A stretch of 64,000 nt of DNA from Euonymus europaeus (Eukaryota > Streptophyta > Magnoliopsida > Celastrales > Celastraceae). Under the pieces are notes generated by a model. That model had not been told where the DNA came from, did no database searches, and saw only the letters and a program-made list of their open reading frames with translations. This document shows, piece by piece, positions 24,001 to 36,600 of this stretch; within the stretch, counting starts at the first letter, position 1; each line of letters begins with the position of its first letter. The position numbers were made by a program, and so were the translations under genes. The stretch spans positions 24,774,001 to 24,838,000 of the forward strand of contig OY756964.1 in the NCBI GenBank assembly GCA_963580455.1, given 5' to 3'.

Positions 24001-25987
24001 TTTTCATTTCCTGTAATCTCTAAGCATGTTGTCAACAATCTTCTGAATTATTTACTCTAATGTTACTATATTTGAGTAACTTCTTTGTGATTCATGCTCA
24101 TTATACGGAGGGAGCACTGTGTGAAGAACCTGTAGATCTGGTTCTTATAGCGTTGTCAAGTTATGACTGTCTCATTTCTAGTTAATTTTGGCTACACAAC
24201 CAATGAGTTTAAAGAGTTATTGTCATTAACTACGTGTAGGTTTAGTTATTTTCTTGCAATGCCTACATTTATATTTTGAACTGTAAGTTTTGCTTAAAAT
24301 TGAGACGTAAGGCAGCCATCCATTAGATCATACCCCTACTGATACCTAGATCAAAGCTATGACCATTTTGTTGGTGGACCTGAGATGCTTGGTCTTAATA
24401 TAGATGGATTTTGTTATCACGTCGTCCTTGTGTTTTTGTGCTAAAACTCTCCTGATATCTTAAATTAAGTTATTAAAACTGGTCGACCTATATAGTAATC
24501 TGAGCTGGAATTGGATGCAGGTTTTATTGCGATGCACGCTACTCTTGCAAGCAGAGATGTGGATTGTTGTTTGATTCCTGAATCGCCCTTTTACCTCGAA
24601 GGGGATGGTGGACTTTTTGAATTCATTGAGAAACGGCTCAAAGAAAATGGGCACATGGTTATTGTGATAGCTGAAGGTGCTGGGCAGGAGCTGCTGTCTG
24701 AGAGCATAAATTCCATGGCCAGCCAGGATGCTTCAGGAAACAAACTTCTTCAAGATGTTGGGCTGTGGATATCGCAGAGGATCAAGGTGCTGAATATAAT
24801 GTGTGCTAGATTGTCTTCATATGTTGCCATGAGTTTGTTTGCTTTTCTTTGTTGATGTTTTGAGTTGCAAGGCATTTTTTGCTTTACAACTCCATTTCTG
24901 CCACGGTGCATCGCCATGTCTTTAGTTCACATTGCGCACTTACCTCCAGTAGAACTTATCCTGTTATATTCTTTTTGACTGGAAGGGGCTTGATACATTT
25001 AGTCGTGAGTGCTTAGTGAGTCAAAACCCGGCCCATTTACACCCCTAGTTGTTTACATACCTAGGGGGATGCCATCTTATCAGTCATTAGAACTCTCACT
25101 TGTAGGGCCAGACACTTGATTGCTTTATGAATGCGTTCTACCAAATGATGCTAGTAAATTAATTGGTATTTTCCCTTCCATTTTGTAGGACTATTTTTCA
25201 AAAGAAAAGAAGATGACCATAAATCTCAAATACATAGGTTTGCTACACACTTTCCTGATTAGCCTAACCTTCCAAACCTTGTCATTTGCTAGCACGACTA
25301 ACTGTTACTCTCTTCTGGCAGATCCAACATACATGATTCGTGCAATTCCGGCCAATGCATCTGACAATGTTTATTGCACAGTTCTTGCTCAGAGTGCTGT
25401 GCACGGAGCTATGGCAGGTTATACTGGGTATACTAGTGGTCTCGTCAATGGCAGGCAGACTTATATACCATTTTATGTGAGTACATTCTATACGTATAAT
25501 CCAACTCCTATTTTTTTTCTTTGGAATGATAAGGAGCTTTCTCCATCACCAACTATGGTGAAAGTAACAACGTGCGTGTTAATTGCTCGACAATGCATGT
25601 TATTTACATTCTTCCTCTTCCATCCCGGTTTTGGATGGCCAAAGCGGTTTTGTTCCATTTTGGTCGAATGGGTGACTCACAGTTGGACAGGACATGAATA
25701 AAACTGCAGAGTTTCGTAATTTGATAAGACTTTTGTATTCAACATTTCTTTTTAACACTGACAATCAATTGGAACTTAATTTGCAGAGAATCACAGAGAA
25801 ACAGAATGCAGTGGTGATCACTGATAGGATGTGGGCCAGGCTTCTGTCTTCGACCAATCAGCCAAGCTTTCTGAGTGCAAAAGATTTGATCAATGCCAGG
25901 AAAGAGGAAGAACCACCAACTCAATCGTTGGACAATGGAGGTTGCGTAGAGAACAATTTGCTTGCCGAAGATATTTACCATTTCTGA
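21091..25987 (+). CDS. ATP-dependent 6-phosphofructokinase, plant PFK3 type
   Basis: The enzyme phosphorylates fructose 6-phosphate to fructose 1,6-bisphosphate in glycolysis. Exons are 21091-21345, 21893-21939, 22082-22121, 22514-22576, 22668-22805, 22979-23137, 23225-23278, 23450-23518, 23617-23746, 24521-24786, 25189-25237, 25322-25476 and 25787-25987, giving 541 aa in frame. Key motifs are GGLCPGLN (exon 5), the nucleotide loop GGDGTQKGA (about 239-247), the catalytic PKTIDNDIP (267-275, with Asp271 as the likely base) and GRYSGF. Gly after GGD indicates an ATP rather than a pyrophosphate donor, and the Lys in PKTIDND is usual for plant PFKs. From [10 protein letters not shown] to the end it follows the cytosolic PFK3/7 group as I recall it. 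The first 49 residues are an extra Ser/Arg-rich, acid-poor extension that looks like a plastid transit peptide. A second in-frame ATG at 21238 gives the usual cytosolic start, so the true start or starts are open. The intron 8 donor is GTTGAG, a weak match. Confidence 0.94.
21238..21240 (+). promoter_or_regulatory. Alternative internal start codon of PFK
   Basis: This ATG (Met50 of the long form) has G at -3 and G at +4, a good context. The upstream ATG at 21091 has T at -3, a weaker context. Initiation here gives a protein starting [12 protein letters not shown], close in length to cytosolic PFK3-type enzymes. Confidence 0.5.
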
Positions 25988-27372
25988 CTGAGATCACTGC
26001 CTCAGCTCTGTGTAGATGGATGCTTTCGTTGCTTAGCACCGATATTTTTTTGCCAATACCGCTTTTCCCTTCTCCCAAGCCTCCTAATTCTCCACGTCCT
26101 GGGATCCAGTGGGATTAATTTATATTCTTCAGTGTTGAATTAATGAACTACTTGAACTCATATCTACTAAATAATTCTTCTCGTGGAGATGGTCAGTGGT
26201 TGTAATGAGAAAGGCTAGGAGCAGATATTAGCATGTGTTGTATTTATTATCTATTTGTTAGACCAATGATGAATTTTGAATGCTAGCTCTCTGTTTTCAT
26301 GGGTAGCCTTGAGTATACCTCAACTTTGATAGAATGTTTGATGAAGTACAACTTGCTTAGTTCATTTTTGGGAAGCTGGTTATTTCATTAATGTTGTGTT
26401 TTTTTTAAAGCATTCATTGTTCATATTATGTAGGGGTAAAGTTTGCGTATATCCTATATGTCTCCGATCCTTCTGATCCCGTTCATTGTAGGAGAATTTT
26501 TTACCTTTTACTGGGTCCATTGTAGGAACTTGTGCTGGAGAATTGTGTACCTTTTACCAGTTGATGGCTTAATAATTTCAAGGGTGGTGACATGTGAGGT
26601 ATAGCTAATAAGACACGCGGCAATTAGAAATTTGGTTTTCTGACCTTCTAGTACTTCATTGGAAGCGAGATGACATTGGAGATTAAGTTCTGTGAATGGA
26701 ACAAGAGAGAGAGTTTGGCTTTCCTCTTTCTTGTCTGTTGCATTGTGAACTTCACATCATGTTCCATTTAGAGAAGGCTCATCTCACGTTGGAAGAAATG
26801 GTTAAGAATGGATGCATCTTGGGACAAGCAAGATGAACATACTGACACCAATGCGTGTGGGCCCGAGGAGGGTCCAAAGCGTATAATTGAAAGGATAAAA
26901 AAAACTCAGCCTCTGCGTCCACGATAATCATGGAATTTGCTTCAATTTCTCGTTTCTATCAATTGTATGATAATCCAAAACATGCTTGATAATTCTAACG
27001 TTTTACCTGCTGGATGGATGAATACCTGAGAGGTTGATTGTAATCATCTTACATATGCAAAGTCGATGGAATAACTTAATTCCAAGGGGATTTCACTCTG
27101 ATGGGTGCATAAGAAGAGTGTAGATTCTATCAGTAGATGTTACTTCTGATAAGAATGGATGTTGGAAGAACAAAAGAAAAATTACAGGACTTGAAGACTT
27201 ATTTACAGAAGAATGAGAATCATGAACAATACAATCTTATAACAGAGACATGAAGGCTTAATTAGGACAGACATTGGAGTAGACACAAGGTCTAGGCAGT
27301 ATTTATTTACAAGATTTTAGTTCAATGAGTAACCTTGTATGTCTGAACTTAGGATGTTACAACTCCAAGATA
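25988..27372. other. Convergent intergenic region, PFK and GGT 3' ends
   Basis: Two genes end facing each other here, so both 3' UTRs fall within it. At about 26432-26520, 'ggggtaaagtttgcgtata' followed by 'ttactgggt' resembles the degenerate 3' tail of an Au-type SINE. No open frame is convincing, and I see nothing else. Confidence 0.55.
26432..26520 (+). mobile_element. Degenerate SINE 3' tail (Au-like)
   Basis: The stretch carries worn versions of the conserved Au SINE 3' words: 'ggggtaaagtttgcgtata' and, after a gap, 'tactgggt'. The 5' promoter half is absent or unrecognisable. I rely on recall of the family consensus, so the call is tentative. Confidence 0.35.
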
Positions 27373-30300
27373 TCAAAGGCCTGCTGGCCTCCCATCCTTT
27401 CTTGGGTCACAAACTGCAGTCAGAGTTCCATGGAATATTGACGCGTTATTGAACTCCTTTCCAATTTTTCTTCCCACCATAACAGGATTTTGAAGGCTTT
27501 GAACAACAAACTGGACGATGGCTCCCCCTGCTTTGGCCTCGAGTTCATGACCCCTTGCTTTCAAAAATTGCTTTTCTTCATCTGCAAGTTCAATGTGTCC
27601 ACCGTCGATACACGTCCAGTTTTCGTACAAAATCACATTTGGTATTAGCTGCACAGAGTTAAACACCAAGTCAGCTTACAGTACATATAATTCAAGATGA
27701 CATGAAGATGCCTGTATCAAAGATGCAAGGAACCTTGTGGTAAACCCTAGGGTTCTTTACTGCTGCTAAAGATTCCATCCCTAAGATAAAATGGTTGATG
27801 AAGACTTGAATCACTGCTGGAATTATGTAGATTCCACCGCTACCGCCGATAACTCCTGCCAGGTGATTATCCTGCCAATATCACAGACGGTTGAGTCCCG
27901 AGCATTTCTAGACTTGCAACACCATAATTAATAAAACAACCAGCGAAGGATTTAGGATATTGTCTATACCTTTGTAATAATGAGAGGGCACATGGAAGAT
28001 AAGGGTCTCTTGTTGGGTTCAATAAAATTTGTTGGAGATGGAGGAAGCATGTCCGGGGATACCTCAGAGGGCGCTGAGAAGTCACCCATCTCATCGTTGA
28101 GGATAATACCAGTAGAACGAGAGAGCACCCCGGCTCCAAAAGGATAATTTATGGTAGTTGTCATTGACACAGAGTTTCGATCTGCATCGACAATGCAGAA
28201 ATGACTGGTTCCATGATCTCTAAGCTGACTCCACCTGCAAGTTTAGAAGTGAAACTTCAAGAATCATAACCTCCGAGAATTGTATCAGCATAAACATGAT
28301 AAGAAGGTGACAATCTTGTAGTAGTTAAATACCTGTTCATGTAGTATTCTGGAGGAAAAGTAGTATTGTCCAGTATCTTCTGCTGAATTTGCTTCGCGTA
28401 TTGTGGGGAAAGCATTTCAGATAAGCTATTCGTTATGTTAACAAAATTAGGGTCTCCCAAGTTCATTCTAATAGCAAACATGTGTTTGAGTGCTTCAATG
28501 AGGCGATGTAGACCAATATTACCGTTTGCAGCATCAGCATTTCCATAGCTCTCGAAGATGTTCATTACCTGCTTTACATCAACAGCAGCTGAACTCACAT
28601 TTGAAGCGCAAAGAAACTCAGGTACACAAATAGGGACAGTAAACGGTTCAAAATCATCTCGTCGATCAAAAGAGTCAAAATCGTGAAATTTATACTACAA
28701 AATCAATAGTAGGCACTTCTGCATAACCCATACGAATTGAAAGGAAGAGTAAAGGGAGAATATGAAAGATATAACCCACCAAAGAGAGCCCAACTGTTCC
28801 ACTTGATGGTGGTGGCATTCCATATACAGTATAACCCATCGCATTCACAGCCATTGCATCGGTTACATCCACCTTATAATTCCTTAAATCTTCCATTGTC
28901 AGTATCCCACCGGCTTCTTTCACATCCTTAATCAACTTCTCACCAATAGTTCCATTGTAAAAAGCTTGTGGTCCTTGTTCTGCAATGACCTCTAAGGTCT
29001 GGGCCAGCTCTACATTGTAGCATATATCACCTGCCTTCAGCAACTTCCCTTTTGGTGCGTAGACTTCTCGCAACCCTGGGTCCTTCAAGATTACTTTTGC
29101 ATAGTTTGCAATGTTTAATCCAAGATAAGGAGCCACCACAAAACCATGTTTAGAAAGTTTAATGGCAGGTTGGAATAAAGTACTCCAAGCCAAACGCCCA
29201 TGTTGCAACCAAGCTTCATGAAGGCCAGCTATCTCGCCGGGAACTCCCATTGACCTTGCACCAAAATACTTGTCTGAAAGATTGCTTGCATACATATTCT
29301 GTTTTTAATGGATCAAAATATTAGCATCAAAAGGATGAACAAAATTGGGTCAACTGCTTCTTCAAGGTTGATCTAATCTAAAATCACCATTGTACCAATG
29401 GATCCAACCTAAGAAATCTCATGTTTCCCTCTGCAAACTAGGTTGAACTATCACTTTGCTTGATCCTTACTAGCTACTGTGAAGTGAAATTTCTTATAAG
29501 TAAGAACCGTTGAACTATGGGCGCCAACCATGTCATTTTAATTTTGGCTTTAAGGAAGAAGTTCGAACCTTCGAAGCTGCCATTGGAGCCGTTTCCCTCA
29601 TGTCAAAAGCTTGAGTTTTTGAAGTTGATGAAGACCGGACAATCATGAAAGCTCCACCTCCTATCCCGCTTGCCATTGCATTAACAACACCCTCACACAA
29701 TGAGGTTGCCACTGCAGCATCAACAGCATGCCCTCCCTGCCTAAGCATCGATGCTCCAATTTTAGAACATCGGCCATCATCAGCAGCAACAACACCCCGA
29801 TCTGACTCAACAATGTCTGGATCATTGACTCCTATTGTTCCATCATTGAGCTCATTTCCTCCTCTCAGCACCCAAAAATGCTGGTCACCTCTGAATATGA
29901 GGGCTACAACTAAAAGACAAGCACTACTATACTCATCATTATATTACAGAGGGTTCCCAACTTCCCATTTTCCCATCGATAGGAATTATGAGAGAACAAA
30001 ATAAATCAAAATGAAAGAAGCTTCATGAAATAAAGGTTTCAAAAAATTAAATGACTACTTATAGACCGAGATGATCAGATTTTGTTGCATGACTCAATGA
30101 TGATATTGCTAATCATGAATCTTTAACCTCTGGAATCACTATCAAGAATATTTTGGTCACCAAGAAAACTCAAATTATGTACCAAAGTTGCTGGAGGCCA
30201 GATGAAAACTCAAACTTTAGATATTTATTGAATTTAAAATTTGATGTGGATATTGAGAATTATAAGTCACACTAGATCAAGCTGTAATCTTGGTCCAGCG

Positions 30301-30861
30301 TGTAATTCGAGCTTGGGATTAACAAAATCAAATTAATTATTGTGCCTAAATTGTTGGTTCTTAGGAATCTCATTTGCTATACTTGACTCGCTAGTTTTAA
30401 TTGAGTGAAATAGTTCCAGAAGCTAAAAAGTGCCTTGGAAGTTGTTCTGCAGAAAAGGGGAAAAAAACTATAAGTGCTTTCAAGCCGTAGCGGATTAAAG
30501 AACCCACAAAAGTTGCAGTTGCAGTTTCAGACAAAGATATATCTTAGATGCAACAAAAATATATATGGAGTCTATATTTTCCCAATCGATTCCAGAAACC
30601 TTTTTCAAAGAGTAAACTTATGAAGTGCTTTCAAGCCGTATTGGATTAAAGAAGACACAAAAATTGCAGTTGCAGTTTCAGTTTCAGATAAAGATATATC
30701 TTAGATACAAAAAAAAAATACAGTATGACAAAATAGAAGAATCACTGACTTGTGATTGCGATCACCAGAAAAGCAAAAAGGGACCACAGAGATCCACTCC
30801 GATTCTTCTTCTTGGAATTGCCTCCCACATTTTCATGACTACTCAGAAGAGGAGCTTCCAT
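27373..30861 (-). CDS. Gamma-glutamyl transpeptidase (membrane-anchored)
   Basis: The enzyme cleaves or transfers the gamma-glutamyl group of glutathione and its conjugates; in plants it acts in the apoplast or vacuole. Exons (minus) are 30861-30750, 29909-29569, 29298-28780, 28568-28333, 28234-27970, 27871-27734 and 27648-27373, giving 628 aa. Exon 1 starts at MEAPLLSSHENVGG and is followed by a basic KKKNR patch and a hydrophobic span (about 24-43) that crosses the exon 1/2 junction, so the protein looks like a type II membrane protein. The Ntn-hydrolase core follows: GVVAADDGRCSKIGASMLRQ, SGIGGGAFMIV, MPPPSSGTVG, then the autoprocessing site GTSHF with the catalytic Thr at about 412. Self-cleavage there would leave a small subunit of about 217 aa. 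It ends with LTAVCDPRKDGRPAGL. Subtype is unresolved: much of the core recalls apoplastic GGT1/2, while the anchor, the dileucine and the length recall vacuolar GGT4. A single active enzyme is likely because no motif is broken. Confidence 0.94.
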
Positions 30862-33636
30862 GTTGTGCCAGCCTCCTTAGTCCACAAGCACCTTTGGCTG
30901 GTCGTAGGATTGGTTGGGTGGTAGTTGTGTCCAATCGCTTGTACGCATCTTCTATGATAATATATATGTATATATATATATAAGTCCGTAGGATGAGTCA
31001 GCATTTTAAGACTGTATTAGAAAAATTCTATATATTTGGTATGCCCAACAACGAGGAATCTGGCGACTTTATGTTTTGGGGGTCTGAATAGATTCGAATC
31101 TCAGGGTTTGGCTGTATACATCAAGCGGGTCACTTCGTTCGATTTTTTACGCCTCAAAAAAGTTCGACCACACATTATTATTCTTCTAATTTTAGTGCAG
31201 CTTTTATCAGCCTTCCCGTTTTGACACAAATAATTATCTCACCAAATATTAAATAAATTACACAAAATAAAATAATACTTATTTCGTTACGAGGATTAGA
31301 AAAGTTGCGGGTTTTTTTTCTGATTTTCTGCTTTTTTTCCCTTGCTTTTTGATGATGACATAAAATGTTATAGTAAGGAAGACTTTCGTTGATCTGGATT
31401 ATACAATACGCAACTCTACTGTTTTTGTTTTAAATTACGGATCGTGCCGGCCGATATGAGGGGTTAAATTGGATACCCAAGGACTCACCGGTCCGGACAC
31501 CTAAAATTAGGGGCGTGCAAACCGGTGGAAAACCGAAAACCGGACCGGTTTATTGACCAAATTTTGGTCAACTGTTTGAAAAACCGGACCGGACCGAGAT
31601 ATATGGTCCGTTCTCTGGTTTCATTTTCTGGAAACCGCGGTTAACCGGATCGGACCGCATAATTTTAAATATATTTAAAATTTAAATAAATATATATAGG
31701 TGTGAATATATATAGGTCTAATGACATAAATATTTTTTAATTTCACGTCCATGACACATTATTTTATATAAATATTTTTTCTTTAATAATTTATTACCCA
31801 TTACATCTTATTTTATAATTATATGTCAATTACATATTATTTTATAATTATTTATTTATAATAAATAATTATATTATTGATTACAAAACCGAAACCGGAC
31901 CAAACCGTTAAAATCGATTAACCGAAAATATGGTTCGGTTTCGGTTTTAATTTTTTTGAAACTACCACTTCCGGTTTCGGTTTCAGTTTCGGTTTGGGGT
32001 GCACGGTCCTGTTAACCAGACCGTGCACACCCCTACCTAAAATATCGTCTTGGTCAAAACCGGTCAAATACCAGTATAAACCTTCGGTATACCGGAGGTC
32101 CGGTATCCTCTTCCACGACAACTATAAATACCCACTCTTTTGAGGTCCCACATATAACTCCTATAATTTGATGGTAAAAAAATTAAATTTCATCGATAAT
32201 TCTTCGGCAAAAATAAAAAATCGTTAGTAATTCATCATTAAAATAATAGAAAAAATATTTTTTTATAATTATTATCGCTTTGTTAAGTTTTCTATTAATA
32301 ATAAATTAAATACTCAAACTCATTTTGGTTATATCTTTTCCATAATAAAATATTAAAAAAAAATAATTGAAAATCATTTATGAATGTTAACCAAAGTATC
32401 GTTCGCGTGTCATCTATTGGAATGAAATGTACGGCGTCTAATACTTTAATCGAATTGGTCACTAGTAAAACCGCATCATACATCCATCGCCACCAAGGGA
32501 GGACCTTTTTCTCTAAACCCACCACTCTCCAATGTAGAAACCCTAATCATTTGGAGACAGTGGTTGTGGGGTAATATAGTGATGGATGAGGAGTGAGAGA
32601 AAGTGGAGGGAATGATGGTTGAGGAGAAAGAAAATGACGGAGTAGAAGAGGAACTGAGACAAAGTGCCCCTTCCCCTCCACACAAGTTTCTTAATCAGTG
32701 CATCCAGATATGCATATCTAAAGCAATAGAAGAGAATCTCGTTTACAGAATCTATCTATAATTCTAAAAAAATTCAAATTCAATAAATAAAAAAAACTAA
32801 TTTACAAGCTCAACATTTGGGATTGAAAACACTCTTGTAAATGCAATATCGGTCGTTTGGTGAGGGAGAATTGGTAGAGAGTATAGAGGAATGGAGTATT
32901 TCATTCCACCATTTGGTGGATTAAATTTTGAGTGAATAAAATCCATTCGTTCCTCTCTCTTCTACAATTTTAATTCTCGAATTTTTACATGGGTTTAAGT
33001 CATACCACAAGGAATAGAGCTTGAAATGACGATTTTACCCTCAAAAATTGAAGGACAAGTGGAAGACCTAACCCACCTTGGATGAGAGACGATGCCATCT
33101 TCAAGAGACGCGACATCGACGTTTCCACCATCGGCAATCTGATAAGGCCAAACATCCTCGAGAACAAGGTCTACGTTTTGACAAGTGAGCTTAAATTTCT
33201 GGGTAGAGTAGAGCTCTGGAGAAGAAGCACTAGTGTGAAAATCAAAAAATCTTTCTATTCCATTCTCGTTCTCATTCACACTCAAACCATTCTATATCAA
33301 ACGACTAGTAAGTTCTTCAACCAATATCGCATCCTCAAGACAACAACAATCTTTCCTTTTGCAACTCTATGGACATTATTATGTACAAAAAATACTATTT
33401 TTGGCTCGAGAATTCGACCGGGCTACACCAGAACGCATGCTGGATTATTGACAATGATATGACTAGGATAAGCACAACTTCCAGCAAATTGCACTAAAAA
33501 GTTACAGGACAAGTCAACCAAACCCAGCTAGCTTTCCCCGCTGTACAATATTAACCTACTCTCGGAACTTCGGAAATGACTGAAGAAAGACTCTGGAAGA
33601 GAAGTGTGTATCTTGAACTGCACTTGCGGAATGTTT
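30862..33636. other. Intergenic: GGT promoter, MITEs, 3' flank of the glycine-rich gene
   Basis: TA-rich sequence at about 30961-30982, some 110 bases before the GGT ATG, could serve as its TATA region. A 528-bp hAT MITE lies at 31508-32035. A possible second insertion with loosely matching 'cgtttg' ends spans about 32850-33310. Open frames there on both strands show no family motif. The right end is the likely 3' UTR of the 1442-aa gene. There is no intact gene. Confidence 0.6.
31508..32035. mobile_element. hAT-like MITE, 528 bp, perfect 8-bp target duplication
   Basis: The left end reads TAGGGGCGTGC and the reverse complement of the right end reads TAGGGGTGTGC. CCTAAAAT flanks both sides exactly (31500-31507 and 32036-32043). 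The subterminal regions are packed with 'accggaccgg', 'aaaccg' and 'ggtttcggttt' words on the two strands, as expected for transposase-binding repeats of hAT elements. No transposase frame is present. Confidence 0.88.
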
Positions 33637-36600
33637 TCATGACTGCCAAAAAACATCTGGGTCATTGCTATACAATGAGCGATCTTGAATTTCTTGGTTA
33701 GCTACATGGAAATCTACGAGTCGTGCTTGAATAATTTTACACACTATTAATCCTGAAGGAAGCATCCACCATTCACTTTCATCCCTGCAAAACCAATCAC
33801 AGCAGAAACGTGTTCAACATAATTTTTTAATGTCATCATGATAACCAAAAACCTTCTACTTACCTACCTCCCATGGAAGGTACAACAAATTACTTACGTG
33901 CTAAAATTCCAGGACTGAAAGTTCAAGTGTTGTTTACTTGAGTGGACCTTATACTGAACGAATCCGCACACAAGGGCAATTATCTATGTCAAAAAAAGAG
34001 AAAGACAGGTAGATTAGAATACATCTCCATCACAGTGAAGACTACTGAGAAGTAAAAATAACTTGGGGGCTTAGAGCCCTTAAGTTATCAAATACCAAAT
34101 AAAAATTCGCTTTGCAAGGTAAGTAGTCAACTCTGCTGGTTCATCCACTACTAGTTTCACACAAAAAACTATTAACATATCATGTCACAATGTCATTTCG
34201 TAATTTAAATTATAAGTACTTCCGATGCATATAATTATTAGGAAGTAATGCACTAATGCATGTGTACAAGTTTATAAACAAAACAATGTAGATCGAGAAA
34301 TGAACCAACTTACCACATTAATTAAGGATGTAATATTCCATAGAGCATATAATCGTGCAACGCCTGCTGACCGCTTAGGTCCCTGAGTAAACAAAGCACT
34401 GATACCAGCAGGGAATGGAAACAACAAAGCAAGAGGAAGGATAAACAAGACCAACAAGAAGTCCAGCAAAGAAATAGAATACATCTGTAACAAAGTCAGC
34501 ATGACTAAGATAATATCTCCTAGAAGTATAATAGAAATGAGCAAACCAACAAGGTCCTGCAATTATAGAAAGAAAGAAAAGAGTCAGAGAAGGTATCCAA
34601 ATAATCAAAAGAGTCAGAGAAGGTATACGAGAATCCTACAAGCATTCCAACTACCTGATGACCAACCGGTTTGGCATTGTACACTATAAAAGAAAAGGGA
34701 TAGCATATAGTCCTCTTTGTTTTGAGAGTTCGCAAACTCTTTGAATGCAAAATCCCTCCACAAATCCTTTTACACGTCATTAGATGTTCAGAAACTCTTG
34801 AGTAATTCGGCAAATCAGCTCCATGAACCTTAACCATACTGCAAATCACAACAGAAGAAATTAAGCCAAGATAGATATTAACGGCACCAAAACAGTGACA
34901 ATCAGTAAGTTACCGTGATCCGCGATCATAAAGAACAGGTTCATCTTGTCCTTCCACTACTTGTAGAGAACTCTGAATTTCAATTGCAGAGACCACAAGC
35001 CCAAATTGACAATATCCAGAAGATGTAGGCTGAAACCAAGCGAGGTCAACATGAACTCCATATGTGCCTAATGTAGGGTTTGCATGTGTTTCAAGCCAGC
35101 TGATAACGTGACCAAATGTAATTTTCAAGTGTCCACGGCGAACTAATCGCAGTTGAGCATTTAGACCAGCGACTAGTCGATACCAAGTTGTCGATGGGAC
35201 CGACTGTAACTTAGCAGTAAATATAGAAAACAATCAGTAAAAAACAGAACACAACATGAATAGAAACTATAAAGGTTCAAGAACTCGGATCAAGAACAAG
35301 CTAAAATACAACAAATATCAAACCTGACTCATGAGACTTGTAAGAATATTATCACTATGCATAGAAAATGGAGCCATGTAACTTCCATCTCCTCCGAAGA
35401 CTATACACAATGGAAGTCTGTGACGAAGTGGAGGAGGAAGATCTGATCTCTTTTCATCTCCACCAAGAAAGAAGTCCACATATGCAAGCATCAGATCAGA
35501 AGTTGCAGCCACCTGCAGGATAACGAAGTTAAGTATTGCTACATCAAATCGACACAAAGGAACAGTATCCTGCAGCACAAATAACTGAATAAGGATGTTA
35601 ATAAAAGGAAACTGGCACCAACAAATGGAAATTGTGGCTGGCTTGTGATCTAATTGATAGCTGGATGATAATCTTCCTATTTTCTTTACTCATAATGGAA
35701 AGTATACCAACACAAGCGAGCTTGATATTGAACCCACTCAGATAGAAGATATGCTTAAACTAGAATCAATTAGCCATTTCTTTCAGTTTGATTCACAGGT
35801 AATGCCAAAAACATATGAACATCCCAAATCCTCAGTCAAGCTGTATCCAATGAGTTTCCCTCGAAAATGATTGATAAGTATGGTCATCTGAGTAATATTG
35901 CAATCCATACTAATGAGCACCTCATTTTGATTCAAAATTTGCCAAAACTACACATTATGTCATCAACTTCAATCTGAAGGAAACAAGAGGCTGGGATTAG
36001 ATCTCCACTATCATTATTCAGTATGTGCTCATTTCCATTACCAACATGCAACACTTTCATATAAGCGTAGCACACGCGTAAAATGAACAATTTCCTCTGG
36101 ATGGAAAAAGATAACTTCTAGCTAACTGCCCTAAAAACTGTCAGTGTTGTTTTTTCCTTTTTCTGGTTTATATGGTCCGAAGGCATGAAATGTTCGGTCT
36201 TAAGCCAAAAGTGAAGCTAGGAATATGCTATAAATTCTTTGAGATTGACTTTTCAGTACAAAATTGGACTGCAAACAGACCACAGTGTCCAAGCTTTTTC
36301 ATCTTATCCAAAGGCGCACACTAAAGAAGCTACCACATTAAATTGAGGAATTCAAATATAGAAATGCGTTTGTGAATTCTTTCAATGTATTAGGCAAAAT
36401 AGCATAAGAAGAAAAGGCAAAGGCCATTATCTGCATCTTATCTTGAAAATTTGCCTTAGGGAAGTCAAACATGGGAAACGTCGAAAAAGAGACTGAGTTT
36501 TGCAACTTCTGCTGTTGAATCAAGAATGCCTTCCAAACATTTGCATATCACAGGGAAGATATCATTGTGACAAACACCCCCAATTAAAGTTTTATAATCA

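Noticed and set aside
25189..25701. 162-codon frame starting [16 protein letters not shown]
   Set aside because: It reads through intron 11 of PFK between two real exons (25189-25237 and 25322-25476) and then into intron 12. The signal-peptide-like start is an intron artefact.
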